Positions 1 to 7,607 of a DNA stretch of 31,038 nucleotides are shown piece after piece. A program made the position numbers and the translations under genes. The first letter of the stretch is position 1; every line of letters starts with the position of its first letter. The notes under the pieces are model-generated. The model was not told where the DNA came from and searched no databases. It saw nothing but the letters and a program-made list of their open reading frames with translations. Source of the DNA: Colimorpha_A sp045591885 (GTDB taxonomy: Bacteria; Bacillota; Clostridia; Oscillospirales; CAG-272); the NCBI GenBank assembly GCA_045591885.1, contig JAZNTT010000025.1:1-31038 (forward strand). Direction: 5' to 3'.

Positions 1-1055
1 TTTCTCTGAATAACGGTTGCGCGACCCGTTTCGGGATCATAATCCGAAACGACGCCGACGTACGCTTTTTCGCGCACGTAACCGCCCGTCGTTACCGTTT
101 TGGAGTCACACATCGAGTCGGCAAAGTAGTACCCCGTGTCATATTCGCGGTGGCTGACGCTTTCAAGCTCAGTCATAAGTGCAGGATCGTAAACGTAGTT
201 TTCGGGGTCGGATAGGTACTTGTCGATCGCCATTCTGTAAGTATTGGCACAGACCGCCGTATAGTAGGCGCTCTTCATTCTGCCCTCGATCTTGAAGCTG
301 TCGATACCGCTTTCCATAAGCTCGGGAATATGTTCTATCATGCACATATCCTTGCTTGACATAATGAACGTCCCACGCTCTGTTTCGGCAATCGGCAACG
401 GCATATCAAGACGCTTTTCCTCTGCAATTTCATACATATTGTAATTCCAACGGCAGGGCTGAGCACACTGACCGCGGTTGGCGTCACGACCCGTAAAATG
501 ATTCGAGAGCAGACATCTTCCGCTGTAAGAGATGCACATCGAGCCGTGAATGAACGCTTCAAGCTCAAGCTCACGCGAGGTATCGCGGCGGATCGCCTTG
601 ATCTCGTTCATCGTAAGCTCTCGCGCAAGCACGACACGCTTGCAGCCGAGACGCAGATACTGCTCTGCGGCGGGGGCGGAAACGATGCTCGCCTGAGTCG
701 AAACGTGAATATCAATTTCGGGAAGAAGCTCCTTTACCGCCGCAATAACTCCGAGGTCAGCCGCGATTATGGCGTCTATCCCCGTATCCGAGAGGGCAGA
801 AAGAAACGCGCGAAGCTCGGGATATTCGTAGCCGTGAGGCATTACGTTTACAGTCAGATATGCCTTTGCGCCATGCTTGTGAGCAAGAGCGGCGCCCTGA
901 CTTATTTCTTCCATTGTAAAATTGTCTGCCGCCGAGCGCATACCGAACGCCTTGCCTGCAAAATATACGGCGTCAGCGCCGAATCGAAGCGCGGCGGCGA
1001 GCTTTTCCATATTACCCGCGGGGAGCAAAAGCTCGGGCTTGTTTTTTATCGTCAT
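1..1055 (-). CDS. Peptidase U32 family protein (C-terminus beyond window)
   Basis: The reading frame is open to the left edge, so only about 351 N-terminal residues are present. The protein starts MTIKNKPELLLPAGNMEKL, the usual opening of U32 proteins. The U32 signature is visible at about residues 166-184 (EAFIHGSMCISYSGRCLLS). Four cysteines (C174, C181, C197, C201) match the Fe-S-type cysteine set of the RlhA/TrhP branch, whose members act in tRNA or 23S rRNA hydroxylation or, in some lineages, are annotated as collagenase-like proteases. Later motifs SFKIEGRMKS and YYTAVCANTYR also fit. The start is the ATG at 1055, with AAGGA at 1065-1069 as ribosome site. It begins 27 bases after the LRR lipoprotein gene and is probably co-transcribed with it. 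The family is clear; the exact RNA or protein substrate is not. Confidence 0.93.
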   Translation of the reverse strand, partial: MTIKNKPELLLPAGNMEKLAAALRFGADAVYFAGKAFGMRSAADNFTMEEISQGAALAHKHGAKAYLTVNVMPHGYEYPELRAFLSALSDTGIDAIIAADLGVIAAVKELLPEIDIHVSTQASIVSAPAAEQYLRLGCKRVVLARELTMNEIKAIRRDTSRELELEAFIHGSMCISYSGRCLLSNHFTGRDANRGQCAQPCRWNYNMYEIAEEKRLDMPLPIAETERGTFIMSSKDMCMIEHIPELMESGIDSFKIEGRMKSAYYTAVCANTYRMAIDKYLSDPENYVYDPALMTELESVSHREYDTGYYFADSMCDSKTVTTGGYVREKAYVGVVSDYDPETGRATVIQR

Positions 1056-1081
1056 TTTTCTATATCCTTATTGTATGTGTT

Positions 1082-1951
1082 TTACGGCATTTTGTTAGCG
1101 GATGCACATTCCTTGAAGGAATAGCCGAATCTTTTTGCCGCCTCCTGCGCCTTTGATTTGGCGGGGGAATAAACGGTCAGCTTGTCCGAGCCGAGGAACA
1201 CGTTATCGCCGAGCATCGTCTTTTTCGGAACGAAGATCTTCACAAGCGACGCACATTCCGAGAACGAGTAGTCGCCGAGTATTTCGACCCTGTCGGTAAT
1301 TATGAGCTCGGTAAGCGAGCTGCAGGAAGAAAATGCATATTCTGCGATTCTGCTCAGGCGCGGGCAAAATTCGACCTTGCTCAAACGTTCACAGCCGTAG
1401 AAAACGTATTTTTCAAGCGACGAAAGATTTGACGGAAGCTTTATCTCGGTCAAACGCGTGCGGTAAAACGCATATCGGTCGATCTCCGCGACCGAATCGG
1501 GCAGGTTGATTTTTTCAAGCGCGGAATCGCGGAATGCCGCCTGAGCTATTCTTTCAATCCCCTTTCCGAGAACGACCTCTGTAAGCGAGGAGCAATTCTG
1601 AAATGCGCTCTTTCCGATGACAATGACCGAATCGGGCAGAGTTATTTTAGTTAAAGTCTCATTTTCAAAAAACGCGTATTCGCCGACCGACTTGACGGCA
1701 AGTCCCATGAATGCATCGGGAACGGTAATGACCTCGTTCTTGCCCTTGTAAGCGGCAATTTCGGAATAGGATTCATAAATGTTTATAACGAAGCCGCCGT
1801 CCTCGTAATTTGTCGTCAGCTCCTCTTTTTCGGGAAGCCCCACGGTCACTACGGGCGGAAGCCTGCCACCCTCCTTTTCGGGCGGTGTGCAGGAAGCAAG
1901 CCCGAAAACGCATATAAGCGCAAGAAGTGTTGAAATTATCTTGTTTGACAT
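1082..1951 (-). CDS. BspA-type leucine-rich-repeat lipoprotein
   Basis: The 289-residue product has a lipoprotein signal peptide with lipobox LASC (Cys about residue 21), so it is probably anchored outside the cell membrane. A short Pro/Glu-rich spacer follows. From about residue 70 to 260 there are roughly eight repeats of the BspA/LRR_5 type: LTKITLPDSVIVIGKSAF, LTEVVLGKGIERIAQAAF, LTEIKLPSNLSSLEKYVF and similar. Such repeats form an extracellular solenoid and are common in gut Firmicutes and Bacteroidetes surface proteins; adhesion or ligand binding is a family-level guess. The start is supported by AGAGGAAAAA just upstream and by a good promoter at 1982-2010. It precedes the U32 gene in the same operon. 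Confidence 0.9.
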   Translation of the reverse strand: MSNKIISTLLALICVFGLASCTPPEKEGGRLPPVVTVGLPEKEELTTNYEDGGFVINIYESYSEIAAYKGKNEVITVPDAFMGLAVKSVGEYAFFENETLTKITLPDSVIVIGKSAFQNCSSLTEVVLGKGIERIAQAAFRDSALEKINLPDSVAEIDRYAFYRTRLTEIKLPSNLSSLEKYVFYGCERLSKVEFCPRLSRIAEYAFSSCSSLTELIITDRVEILGDYSFSECASLVKIFVPKKTMLGDNVFLGSDKLTVYSPAKSKAQEAAKRFGYSFKECASANKMP

Positions 1952-1981
1952 TACGTTTTTCCTCTTTTTGAATGTAAAAAC

Positions 1982-2010
1982 AGTATATCACATTGTGAGG
2001 AAAATAGCAA
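1982..2010 (-). promoter_or_regulatory. Sigma-A promoter for LRR lipoprotein/U32 operon
   Basis: On the minus strand TTGCTA (2005-2010) and TATACT (1982-1987) are separated by exactly 17 bases. A perfect 11-base palindrome TCACATTGTGA (1988-1998) sits in the spacer directly against the -10 box, where a repressor could block RNA polymerase. It is back to back with the plus-strand promoter at 2057-2085. Confidence 0.65.
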
Positions 2011-2056
2011 TAATTTTTTCCCGCCGCAAATTGTGATAAAAAAATGAACAAAGTGC

Positions 2057-2085
2057 TTGCAAAGTTAAAACGGCGGTGTTATAAT
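2057..2085 (+). promoter_or_regulatory. Sigma-A promoter for 180-aa lipoprotein
   Basis: TTGCAA (2057-2062), a 17-base spacer, and a consensus TATAAT (2080-2085). The gene's AAGGAGA ribosome site (2104-2110) and ATG (2118) follow at normal distances. Confidence 0.8.
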
Positions 2086-2117
2086 TGAATTATCAAAATA
2101 TTTAAGGAGACGTTATT

Positions 2118-2660
2118 ATGAAACGCATTATTGCAATTCTTCTCACACTCGCCATGGCACTTTGCCTGTTTGCTTGTGACAGTGGCTCGACTTCTGGCTC
2201 GAACGGTGGAGAGACCTACACGGGTGTTCTTTTTGATGAAGAGACAACGCTTGTCGTAAACGGAAACAAGGCGTCCTTCTCGACGTCGATGGAAAAAAAG
2301 TTTGAAACACAAAATGCAACTGTTGTGCAGTTTGCAACACAGACCGGTGTCATTGAGAGCAACGAGGACGGAGTTCTCACAATCGTGTTCAACAAGGCAG
2401 GGGCATCTGCTTCTATGTCTATGAAGATCTCCGGCTCGGGTGCGGCTGAGTACAAGAAGCTGCTTAAGGCACAGTTCGAGGAAATGGAAGATAGCGTATA
2501 CAAGGAAGCTATGCTCATTGTGATTGGCGGAAAAACGCTTAATATGAAGTACGGCGATAAATATTGGGAAGAAGCAGGTCCCGGATCTGATCAGCTTATC
2601 GTCGTTAAGATCGATACCGCAAAGAAGACCTTTACCCAGATGGATTCCGGTATAGGCTGA
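2118..2660 (+). CDS. Small secreted lipoprotein, unknown function
   Basis: 180 residues. The N-terminus MKRIIAILLTLAMALCLFAC is a lipoprotein signal peptide with lipobox LFAC (Cys20), followed by a Ser/Gly linker (DSGSTSGSNGG). The mature part (about residues 35-180) is hydrophilic and looks beta-rich, with no motif I recognise. It is a single-gene unit with promoter (2057-2085), AAGGAGA ribosome site and an intrinsic terminator right after the stop. A surface-exposed membrane-anchored protein is well supported. Function is unknown. Confidence 0.88.
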   Translation: MKRIIAILLTLAMALCLFACDSGSTSGSNGGETYTGVLFDEETTLVVNGNKASFSTSMEKKFETQNATVVQFATQTGVIESNEDGVLTIVFNKAGASASMSMKISGSGAAEYKKLLKAQFEEMEDSVYKEAMLIVIGGKTLNMKYGDKYWEEAGPGSDQLIVVKIDTAKKTFTQMDSGIG

Positions 2661-2673
2661 TAAAACCGAATAA

Positions 2674-2704
2674 AACAGCTCCACGCAACGTGGAGCTGTT
2701 TTTG
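2674..2704 (+). terminator. Rho-independent terminator
   Basis: Perfect 12-bp stem AACAGCTCCACG / CGTGGAGCTGTT with a CAA loop, followed by TTT, 14 bases after the lipoprotein stop codon. Confidence 0.9.
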
Positions 2705-2729
2705 TATAATCAATGTAGCATTATATTTT

Positions 2730-2935
2730 TTGCGGGCGACCAATGAGCACCCCTTGCCTTCCCCTCAGGGGAAGGTGTCGGCAAAGCCGACGGATGAGGT
2801 GTAGGTTGCGAAGCAACCGTGTATCAAAGCAATGTAACATCGTTTTTATGCGGACAGTCGAGGTGAGGGGTTCCCCGAAGCGAATGAAATGAGCTTTGGG
2901 GGTTCCGAGGTTGCCTGTCCCTACAAATAACGTTG
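2730..2935. repeat. Composite intergenic repeat block
   Basis: This fills most of the 350-base gap between the lipoprotein gene and fba and has no coding sign. The left part (2757-2818) carries three back-to-back hairpins: CCTTCCCC/GGGGAAGG with TCA loop (2757-2775), GTCGGC/GCCGAC with AAA loop (2777-2791), and GGTTGC/GCAACC with GAA loop (2804-2818). The right part (2867-2906) is a 40-base core that recurs in inverse orientation at 25630-25669 with about one difference and, more diverged, near 30984-31025. The right edge (CCTGTCCCTACAA) resembles the end of the 25612-25731 element. It looks like two repeat families nested together. Confidence 0.75.
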
Positions 2936-2968
2936 CGAAGAACACGGACGTTGTCTTGCCTTCCCCCC

Positions 2969-2998
2969 AAAAAGAACCCCACCGCGTTTGCGGTGGGG
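2969..2998 (-). terminator. Rho-independent terminator of fba
   Basis: Read on the minus strand, the stem CCCCACCGC / GCGGTGGGG (2977-2985 with 2990-2998) is followed by TTCTTTTT (2969-2976), 14 bases downstream of the fba stop codon. Confidence 0.88.
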
Positions 2999-3012
2999 CG
3001 TTAAAAATAAAA

Positions 3013-3972
3013 TCAGTTCTTGTTATCGGAGCCGAGAACGTTAACGATCTTGTGAGCGACCATCTTCTTGACCTCGTCGCGGCCGACCTTGAGGTATTCT
3101 CTCGGGTCGAATGCGGAGGGATTCTCGGTGAATACGCGTCTGATACCGGCAGTCATTGCAAGACGGATATCGGAGTCGATATTGATCTTACAAACAGCCA
3201 TCTTAGCTGCCTTGCGGAGCTGCTCCTCGGGGATACCGATAGCATCGGGCATCTTACCGCCGCGAGCATTGATCTCAGCTACGCACTCCTGTGCAACGGA
3301 GGAAGCACCGTGAAGAACGATCGGGAAGCCGGGAAGACGCTTTTCAACCTCCTCGAGAATGTCGAAGCGAAGCGGAGGGGGAACGAGGATACCCTTTTCG
3401 TTTCTCGTGCACTGCTTGGGGGTAAACTTATATGCGCCGTGAGAGGTACCGATAGAGATAGCGAGCGAGTCAACTCCGGTTCTCGTTACGAAATCTTCAA
3501 CTTCATCGGGACGGGTGTAGGAGGACTTCTCTGCAACAACGTCGTCCTCAACGCCTGCGAGAACTCCGAGCTCGCCTTCTACTACAACGCCGTTTGCGTG
3601 TGCGTACTCAACAACCTTTTTGGTAAGAGCGACGTTGTCCTCGTAAGCGTGGTGAGAGCCGTCGATCATAACGGAGGTGAAGCCGCCGTCGATACAAGCC
3701 TTACAGATCTCGAAATCTGCGCCGTGGTCGAGGTGGAGAGCAACGTCTATGCCGGTATCTTCAACCGCCGCCTTTGCAAGAGCAATAAGGTAAGGGTGCT
3801 TTGCGTACTTTCTTGCGCCTGCCGATACTTGAAGAACTACGGGAGAGTTAAGCTCGCTTGCCGCCTCGGTTATTGCCTGCACGATTTCCATGTTGTTGAT
3901 ATTGAACGCGCCGACAGCGTAGCCGCCCTTGTAGGCGTTTTCAAACATCTTCTTTGTTGTTACAAGTGCCAT
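3013..3972 (-). CDS. fba: Class II fructose-bisphosphate aldolase
   Basis: The 319-residue cytosolic enzyme cleaves fructose-1,6-bisphosphate to dihydroxyacetone phosphate and glyceraldehyde-3-phosphate in glycolysis and runs in reverse in gluconeogenesis. It has class II (zinc-dependent) landmarks: GAFNINNME near the N-terminus, catalytic/zinc motif LDHG (81-84), VEGELG (121-126), GTSHGAYKF (175-183, zinc His178) and LHGASS (His221), then the phosphate-binding DSDIRLAMTAG. It is slightly longer than the usual 285-310, as seen in Clostridia. The start ATG follows GAAAGGA. The gene lies 39 bases after a small exported-protein gene, may share the promoter at 4448-4476, and has its own terminator. 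Confidence 0.96.
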   Translation of the reverse strand: MALVTTKKMFENAYKGGYAVGAFNINNMEIVQAITEAASELNSPVVLQVSAGARKYAKHPYLIALAKAAVEDTGIDVALHLDHGADFEICKACIDGGFTSVMIDGSHHAYEDNVALTKKVVEYAHANGVVVEGELGVLAGVEDDVVAEKSSYTRPDEVEDFVTRTGVDSLAISIGTSHGAYKFTPKQCTRNEKGILVPPPLRFDILEEVEKRLPGFPIVLHGASSVAQECVAEINARGGKMPDAIGIPEEQLRKAAKMAVCKINIDSDIRLAMTAGIRRVFTENPSAFDPREYLKVGRDEVKKMVAHKIVNVLGSDNKN

Positions 3973-4011
3973 ATCTTTGTTTTTCCTTTCAGAAATAAAA
4001 TATAAACGTCA

Positions 4012-4377
4012 TTAAGCGGGCTTTATCTCCATATTCTCGGGGAGAAGCTCAATTCGCACGACCGAGCTTTTATACTCGGGGAAAATCTGCGTTACGAGGA
4101 AATTTTCAAGCTCATCTGTCAACTTGTAGACTCGTATGCTTACCCAATCCGATCCGATTCCCAAAGTAATGATGCCAAATTCGGACATACGTTCTTCAAG
4201 GAGCGATTTTACGCGGTTCAACTCATAGCTTGTGTAATTATTATAGTCGATATTGATAACCGTTTTGCCATTCTTACCGTCCGCATCGGTCGTGTTGGGG
4301 CGTTTTACGAAAGAATGGGCAAAAACAAGGGCTGTACAGAACGCCGCGGAAAGGAGTAAAATCAAAAAATTCTTCAT
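4012..4377 (-). CDS. Small exported protein, unknown function
   Basis: 121 residues. Residues 1-21 (MKNFLILLLSAAFCTALVFA) form a signal peptide or N-terminal membrane anchor; there is no clear lipobox. The rest is polar, with a region at about 40-120 (VINIDYNNYTSYELNRVKSL and onwards) that could form a small alpha/beta fold. I recognise no family. The start ATG has GAGG about ten bases upstream, and a good promoter lies at 4448-4476. Its position directly before fba suggests co-transcription, but nothing links it to glycolysis. Confidence 0.75.
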   Translation of the reverse strand: MKNFLILLLSAAFCTALVFAHSFVKRPNTTDADGKNGKTVINIDYNNYTSYELNRVKSLLEERMSEFGIITLGIGSDWVSIRVYKLTDELENFLVTQIFPEYKSSVVRIELLPENMEIKPA

Positions 4378-4447
4378 AATTGAATACCTCGCACATCGAA
4401 AAAGGGATTAAAACGAATTTTGAAATCAGAGAACTTTTCTTACAATT

Positions 4448-4476
4448 ATTATACATTGATTTTCAAGAAAAATCAA
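4448..4476 (-). promoter_or_regulatory. Sigma-A promoter for 121-aa protein and possibly fba
   Basis: Minus strand TTGATT (4471-4476), 17-base spacer, TATAAT (4448-4453). This gives a leader of about 60 bases. It is divergent from the promoter at 4566-4594. Confidence 0.75.
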
Positions 4477-4565
4477 CCCTAAATTATGAACGATTACACA
4501 AAAACTTGTTTTTTATGTGTTTTGCCCTGCGAAACGTGTAAAAACTCTATACATAAATAAAAATA

Positions 4566-4594
4566 TTGATATTTCTTTCAAAATCTGTTATACT
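4566..4594 (+). promoter_or_regulatory. Sigma-A promoter for hydrolase/acyltransferase operon
   Basis: TTGATA (4566-4571), 17-base spacer, TATACT (4589-4594). An in-frame ATG at 4566 lies inside the -35 box, which argues that the hydrolase starts at 4623 instead. Confidence 0.75.
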
Positions 4595-4622
4595 GTCATT
4601 AAACACCAAAGAGGAAAAAGAA

Positions 4623-5525
4623 ATGACGACCGAATCCGCGAGAAAAAAGCTTGAAAAATTGAAGCCGATACTGAACGGTTGCTCGATAAAGGCGGCGCGT
4701 ATGGGGCAGGACATGCTCGGCGCGATCTCGTCTATCGGCAAAAAGGAAAGCTATGAAAAGCTGATCTTTCACAATTTCAAATGCGGTGTCATAACCCCCG
4801 AGGCGCTGACCGACGAGAACGCTGCACTTGTGTATATACACGGCGGCGGATATATTGCGGGCGGACTTGAATACGCAAAGGGCTACGCCTCGTATCTGTC
4901 TGAGCAAACGGGGCTGAAAACCTATTTTCCCGCATACCGTCTCGCGCCCGAAAATAAGTGTCCCGACGCGGTCAAGGACTGTGTCAAAACCTATAAATAT
5001 CTGACCGAAACGCTGTCCTACGATCCAAAGAAGATAATTCTAATCGGTGAAAGCGCGGGCGGCGGACTTATCTACTCCCTGATGGCGTCACTGAAAAGGC
5101 TGTCGCTTCCGCTTCCGCTCGGGCTTATCGCAATTTCCCCGTGGGTCGACCTTACGATGTCGGGGCCGTCATACGAGTTCAATGCCGAGGTCGACCCCTC
5201 GATGGCGCTCGACCGCTTGCAGTTTTTCGCTGAGAACTATACGGACGATCCAAGCGACCCGATCGCATCGCCTCTGTTCGGAGACCTGCGCGGTCTCCCT
5301 CCGTCTCTCATCGTTTCGGGCGGAGACGAGATAATGCTTTCCGATTCGGTGTCGCTTCACGAAAGGCTGTTATCTCAAAATTCCCCGTCGCGCCATCACA
5401 TTGAGCCGGGACTTTGGCACGCATATCCGCTCTACCACCTGACCGACGTAGATGACGGACTTATTACAGATTTCATAAAGGAGCTTCTGAGTAATGAAGA
5501 AAGACCTCCGCTGGATGAAGCTTGA
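4623..5525 (+). CDS. HSL-type alpha/beta hydrolase (esterase/lipase)
   Basis: 300 residues from the ATG at 4623, which follows GAGG at 4611-4614; the upstream in-frame ATG falls in the promoter. It carries the hormone-sensitive-lipase (bacterial family IV) layout: oxyanion motif HGGG (73-76) in VYIHGGGYIAGG, nucleophile elbow GESAGG (Ser144), catalytic Asp about 235 in SGGDEIMLSD, and His266 in LWHAYPLY. No signal peptide is seen, so it is probably cytosolic. It should hydrolyse carboxylic esters of short- to medium-chain acids. Its end overlaps the next gene by 32 bases, implying translational coupling. With the acyltransferase it may form an ester-making/ester-breaking pair; that is inference. 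Confidence 0.92.
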   Translation: MTTESARKKLEKLKPILNGCSIKAARMGQDMLGAISSIGKKESYEKLIFHNFKCGVITPEALTDENAALVYIHGGGYIAGGLEYAKGYASYLSEQTGLKTYFPAYRLAPENKCPDAVKDCVKTYKYLTETLSYDPKKIILIGESAGGGLIYSLMASLKRLSLPLPLGLIAISPWVDLTMSGPSYEFNAEVDPSMALDRLQFFAENYTDDPSDPIASPLFGDLRGLPPSLIVSGGDEIMLSDSVSLHERLLSQNSPSRHHIEPGLWHAYPLYHLTDVDDGLITDFIKELLSNEERPPLDEA

Positions 5526-6777
5526 CAACGCGGCAAAGATATATCCCGCCGCGCGCCGCCGCCACTGGACGAACGTTTTCAGGCTCGCGGTCACGTTTAA
5601 TGACCCCGTTGACCCCGAGGTGCTGAAAAAAGCGCTCGGGCGCGTAATAAAACGCTTCCCGTCCGTTGCGGCACGCATCAATACAGGCATCTTCTGGTAC
5701 TATATCGAGGAGATCGGACGTACCCCCGAGATCCTCCGCGAGGAAGATCATCCGCTTAACCGAATGCCTTTCCGCGACATAAAAAAGTGTGCGTTCCGCG
5801 TTCTGTACTATAAAAACAGAATGTCGGTCGAAATTTTCCATGCAATTACCGACGGCACGGGCGGAATGATATTTGTCAAGACCCTCGCCGCGGAATACGT
5901 TCGCCAGAAATACGGCGAAGACGTTCCCTGCGAAAACGGTATTCTCGATATAAATGACGAGCCGAGCCGCGAGGAGCTTGAAGACAGCTTCGGACGTTAC
6001 GCCTCTCCCGTTAACCCCGGCTGGAAGGAGCCCGACGCTTTTGCTGTGCGCGGAACACCCGAGGATGACGGCTTTATGCACGTCGTGACGGGAATTATGG
6101 ATTCGGATGAAATAAGAAAAATGGCGAAAAGCTACGGCGTGACGGTCACGACCTTCCTTTCCGCCGTTATGATGAAGAGCATATATGACCTGCAGAATGA
6201 GCGCGTCAAAAACCCGAAGCACCTGAAGCCGGTCAGAATACTTATACCTGTAAACCTCCGCTCGTTTTTGCCGAGCAAGACGATGCGCAACTTCGCGCAA
6301 TATATTACGCCCGATATAAACCCGCGCCTCGGTGAATACACCTTTGAGGAAATGCTGAAGGCGATACACCATAAAATGGGACTTGACCTCAACGCGAAGT
6401 ACCTTGCGGCAAAATTTACGCCGAACGTGCGCTCGGAGCAGGTGAAGCTTTTGCGCGTGATGCCGCTCTTTATAAAGAACCTTGCGATGAAACTCGTTTA
6501 TTCCGCCGTCGGCGAGAAAAAATCGAGTATTTGTATGTCTAATCTCGGTGTCGTACAGCTTCCCGAGAGTATGGAGAAGCATATTGAGCGCGTCGATTTC
6601 GTGCTTGGAGTTCAGGCGACCTCGCCTGTAAACTGTGGCGTTGTTTCCTATAACGGAAAGCTGATAGTCAACTTTGTCCGCGGCATCAAGGAGCCCGATC
6701 TCGAAAGACATTTCTTTACGACCCTCCGCAAAATGGGTATACACGTTCTCGTTGAGAGCAACGGAACCGGGGAGTAA
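5494..6777 (+). CDS. HxxxDG-type acyltransferase (alcohol acetyltransferase/condensation-like)
   Basis: 427 residues. The BAHD/condensation-domain active-site motif HxxxDG is present as HAITDG at 116-121, followed by GTGG. The DFGWG-like second motif is not obvious. The size and the N-terminal pattern (WMKLDNAAKIYP, FRLAVTF) resemble the alcohol acetyltransferase/PapA-like group, which moves acyl groups from CoA or carrier proteins to alcohols or amines. There is no signal peptide. The start ATG has AAGGAG at 5478-5483 and lies inside the end of the hydrolase gene. Flanking genes (hydrolase before, zinc-ribbon membrane protein after) suggest work on a membrane or surface lipid, but the substrate is unknown. 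Confidence 0.85.
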   Translation: MKKDLRWMKLDNAAKIYPAARRRHWTNVFRLAVTFNDPVDPEVLKKALGRVIKRFPSVAARINTGIFWYYIEEIGRTPEILREEDHPLNRMPFRDIKKCAFRVLYYKNRMSVEIFHAITDGTGGMIFVKTLAAEYVRQKYGEDVPCENGILDINDEPSREELEDSFGRYASPVNPGWKEPDAFAVRGTPEDDGFMHVVTGIMDSDEIRKMAKSYGVTVTTFLSAVMMKSIYDLQNERVKNPKHLKPVRILIPVNLRSFLPSKTMRNFAQYITPDINPRLGEYTFEEMLKAIHHKMGLDLNAKYLAAKFTPNVRSEQVKLLRVMPLFIKNLAMKLVYSAVGEKKSSICMSNLGVVQLPESMEKHIERVDFVLGVQATSPVNCGVVSYNGKLIVNFVRGIKEPDLERHFFTTLRKMGIHVLVESNGTGE

Positions 6778-6855
6778 CGCAAAACGGCGTTCTGTTGAAA
6801 ATCCAACCCCAAAATACATCCCCTGCCGCCCCCATCGGGTAGAAAGGAAAAACCT

Positions 6856-7557
6856 ATGTACTGTGTAAAATGCGGCGTTGAGCTCGCCGACAGTGAAAAA
6901 AATTGTCCGCTATGCGGAACGACGGTGATTTGCCCCGACGGACTCGTAAGAGCCGAAAAGGATTCGCCGTATCCGCCGCATCCGGGAAAGATAACAGAGG
7001 GAATAAGTAAGCTCGGTGCAATGTTTATACTTAGCTTCGCTTTCGTCATTCCGCTTATAATCTGTCTGCTTGCAGACATTGACATCAACGGTCAGATGAA
7101 TTGGTCGGGATACGTTGCGTTCTCGCTTCTTTGTTTGTATTCGGTTTTTGTGCTTCCTTTCTGGTTCAATAAGCCGAATCCCGTAATATTCGTGCCGATA
7201 GCGTTTGTGACGGTGGGAATACTGCTTTTGTATATCAACTTCAAATCGGGCGGCGATTGGTTTTTACCGTTCGCTTTCCCGACGCTCGGCGTCACGGCGC
7301 TGATCGTGACCGCGTTCGTCACGCTGACACGCTATATAAGAGGCGGCAGACCCTTTATTTACGGCGGTACGATAATTGCGCTCGGACTTTTCGCGATACT
7401 CATTGAGTACCTTACCTGCATCGCGTTCGGAATTGAAAAAATGTGGCGCTGGTCGCTCTACCCGGCAGTCTCGCTCTCCCTCATCGGAGCATTCCTTCTA
7501 ATCGTCGGAATTTGCAGACCGCTCCGCCGTGCGCTTAAAAAAAAGCTTTTCTTCTGA
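6856..7557 (+). CDS. Zinc-ribbon membrane protein (DUF6320-like)
   Basis: 233 residues. A short N-terminal zinc ribbon (MYCVKCGVEL, NCPLCGT; Cys3, Cys6, Cys17, Cys20) is followed by about six hydrophobic membrane spans from residue 50 to 225 and a basic tail. I recall such proteins as DUF6320, usually found beside an alpha/beta hydrolase and an alcohol-acetyltransferase-like gene, as here; the family name is from memory. The start ATG has AAAGGA just upstream, 78 bases after the acyltransferase, and a bidirectional terminator follows. A membrane-sited partner of the two enzymes is plausible; the activity is unknown. Confidence 0.82.
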   Translation: MYCVKCGVELADSEKNCPLCGTTVICPDGLVRAEKDSPYPPHPGKITEGISKLGAMFILSFAFVIPLIICLLADIDINGQMNWSGYVAFSLLCLYSVFVLPFWFNKPNPVIFVPIAFVTVGILLLYINFKSGGDWFLPFAFPTLGVTALIVTAFVTLTRYIRGGRPFIYGGTIIALGLFAILIEYLTCIAFGIEKMWRWSLYPAVSLSLIGAFLLIVGICRPLRRALKKKLFF

Positions 7558-7566
7558 CAAAAACAA

Positions 7567-7607
7567 AACACGGATAGCAGAATAGCCTGTTATCCGTGTT
7601 TATTTTT
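7567..7607. terminator. Bidirectional terminator between convergent genes
   Basis: A 14-bp stem (AACACGGATAGCAG with CTGTTATCCGTGTT, one G-T pair) with a 6-base loop. Plus-strand T-rich tail TATTTTT and minus-strand TTTTGTTTTG serve the two convergent operons. It overlaps the stop codon of the NUDIX gene. Confidence 0.85.

Noticed and set aside
2757..2818. Possible CRISPR-like array
   Set aside because: The three hairpins are different sequences with no regular spacers and no cas genes in the window.
2896..4005. Long plus-strand frame opposite fba
   Set aside because: It is the complement of a clear aldolase gene, has no ribosome site and no recognisable domain.
5473..6819. 448-codon minus-strand frame opposite the acyltransferase
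   Set aside because: The plus-strand gene has the HxxxDG motif, a ribosome site and operon context; the minus frame has none of these.
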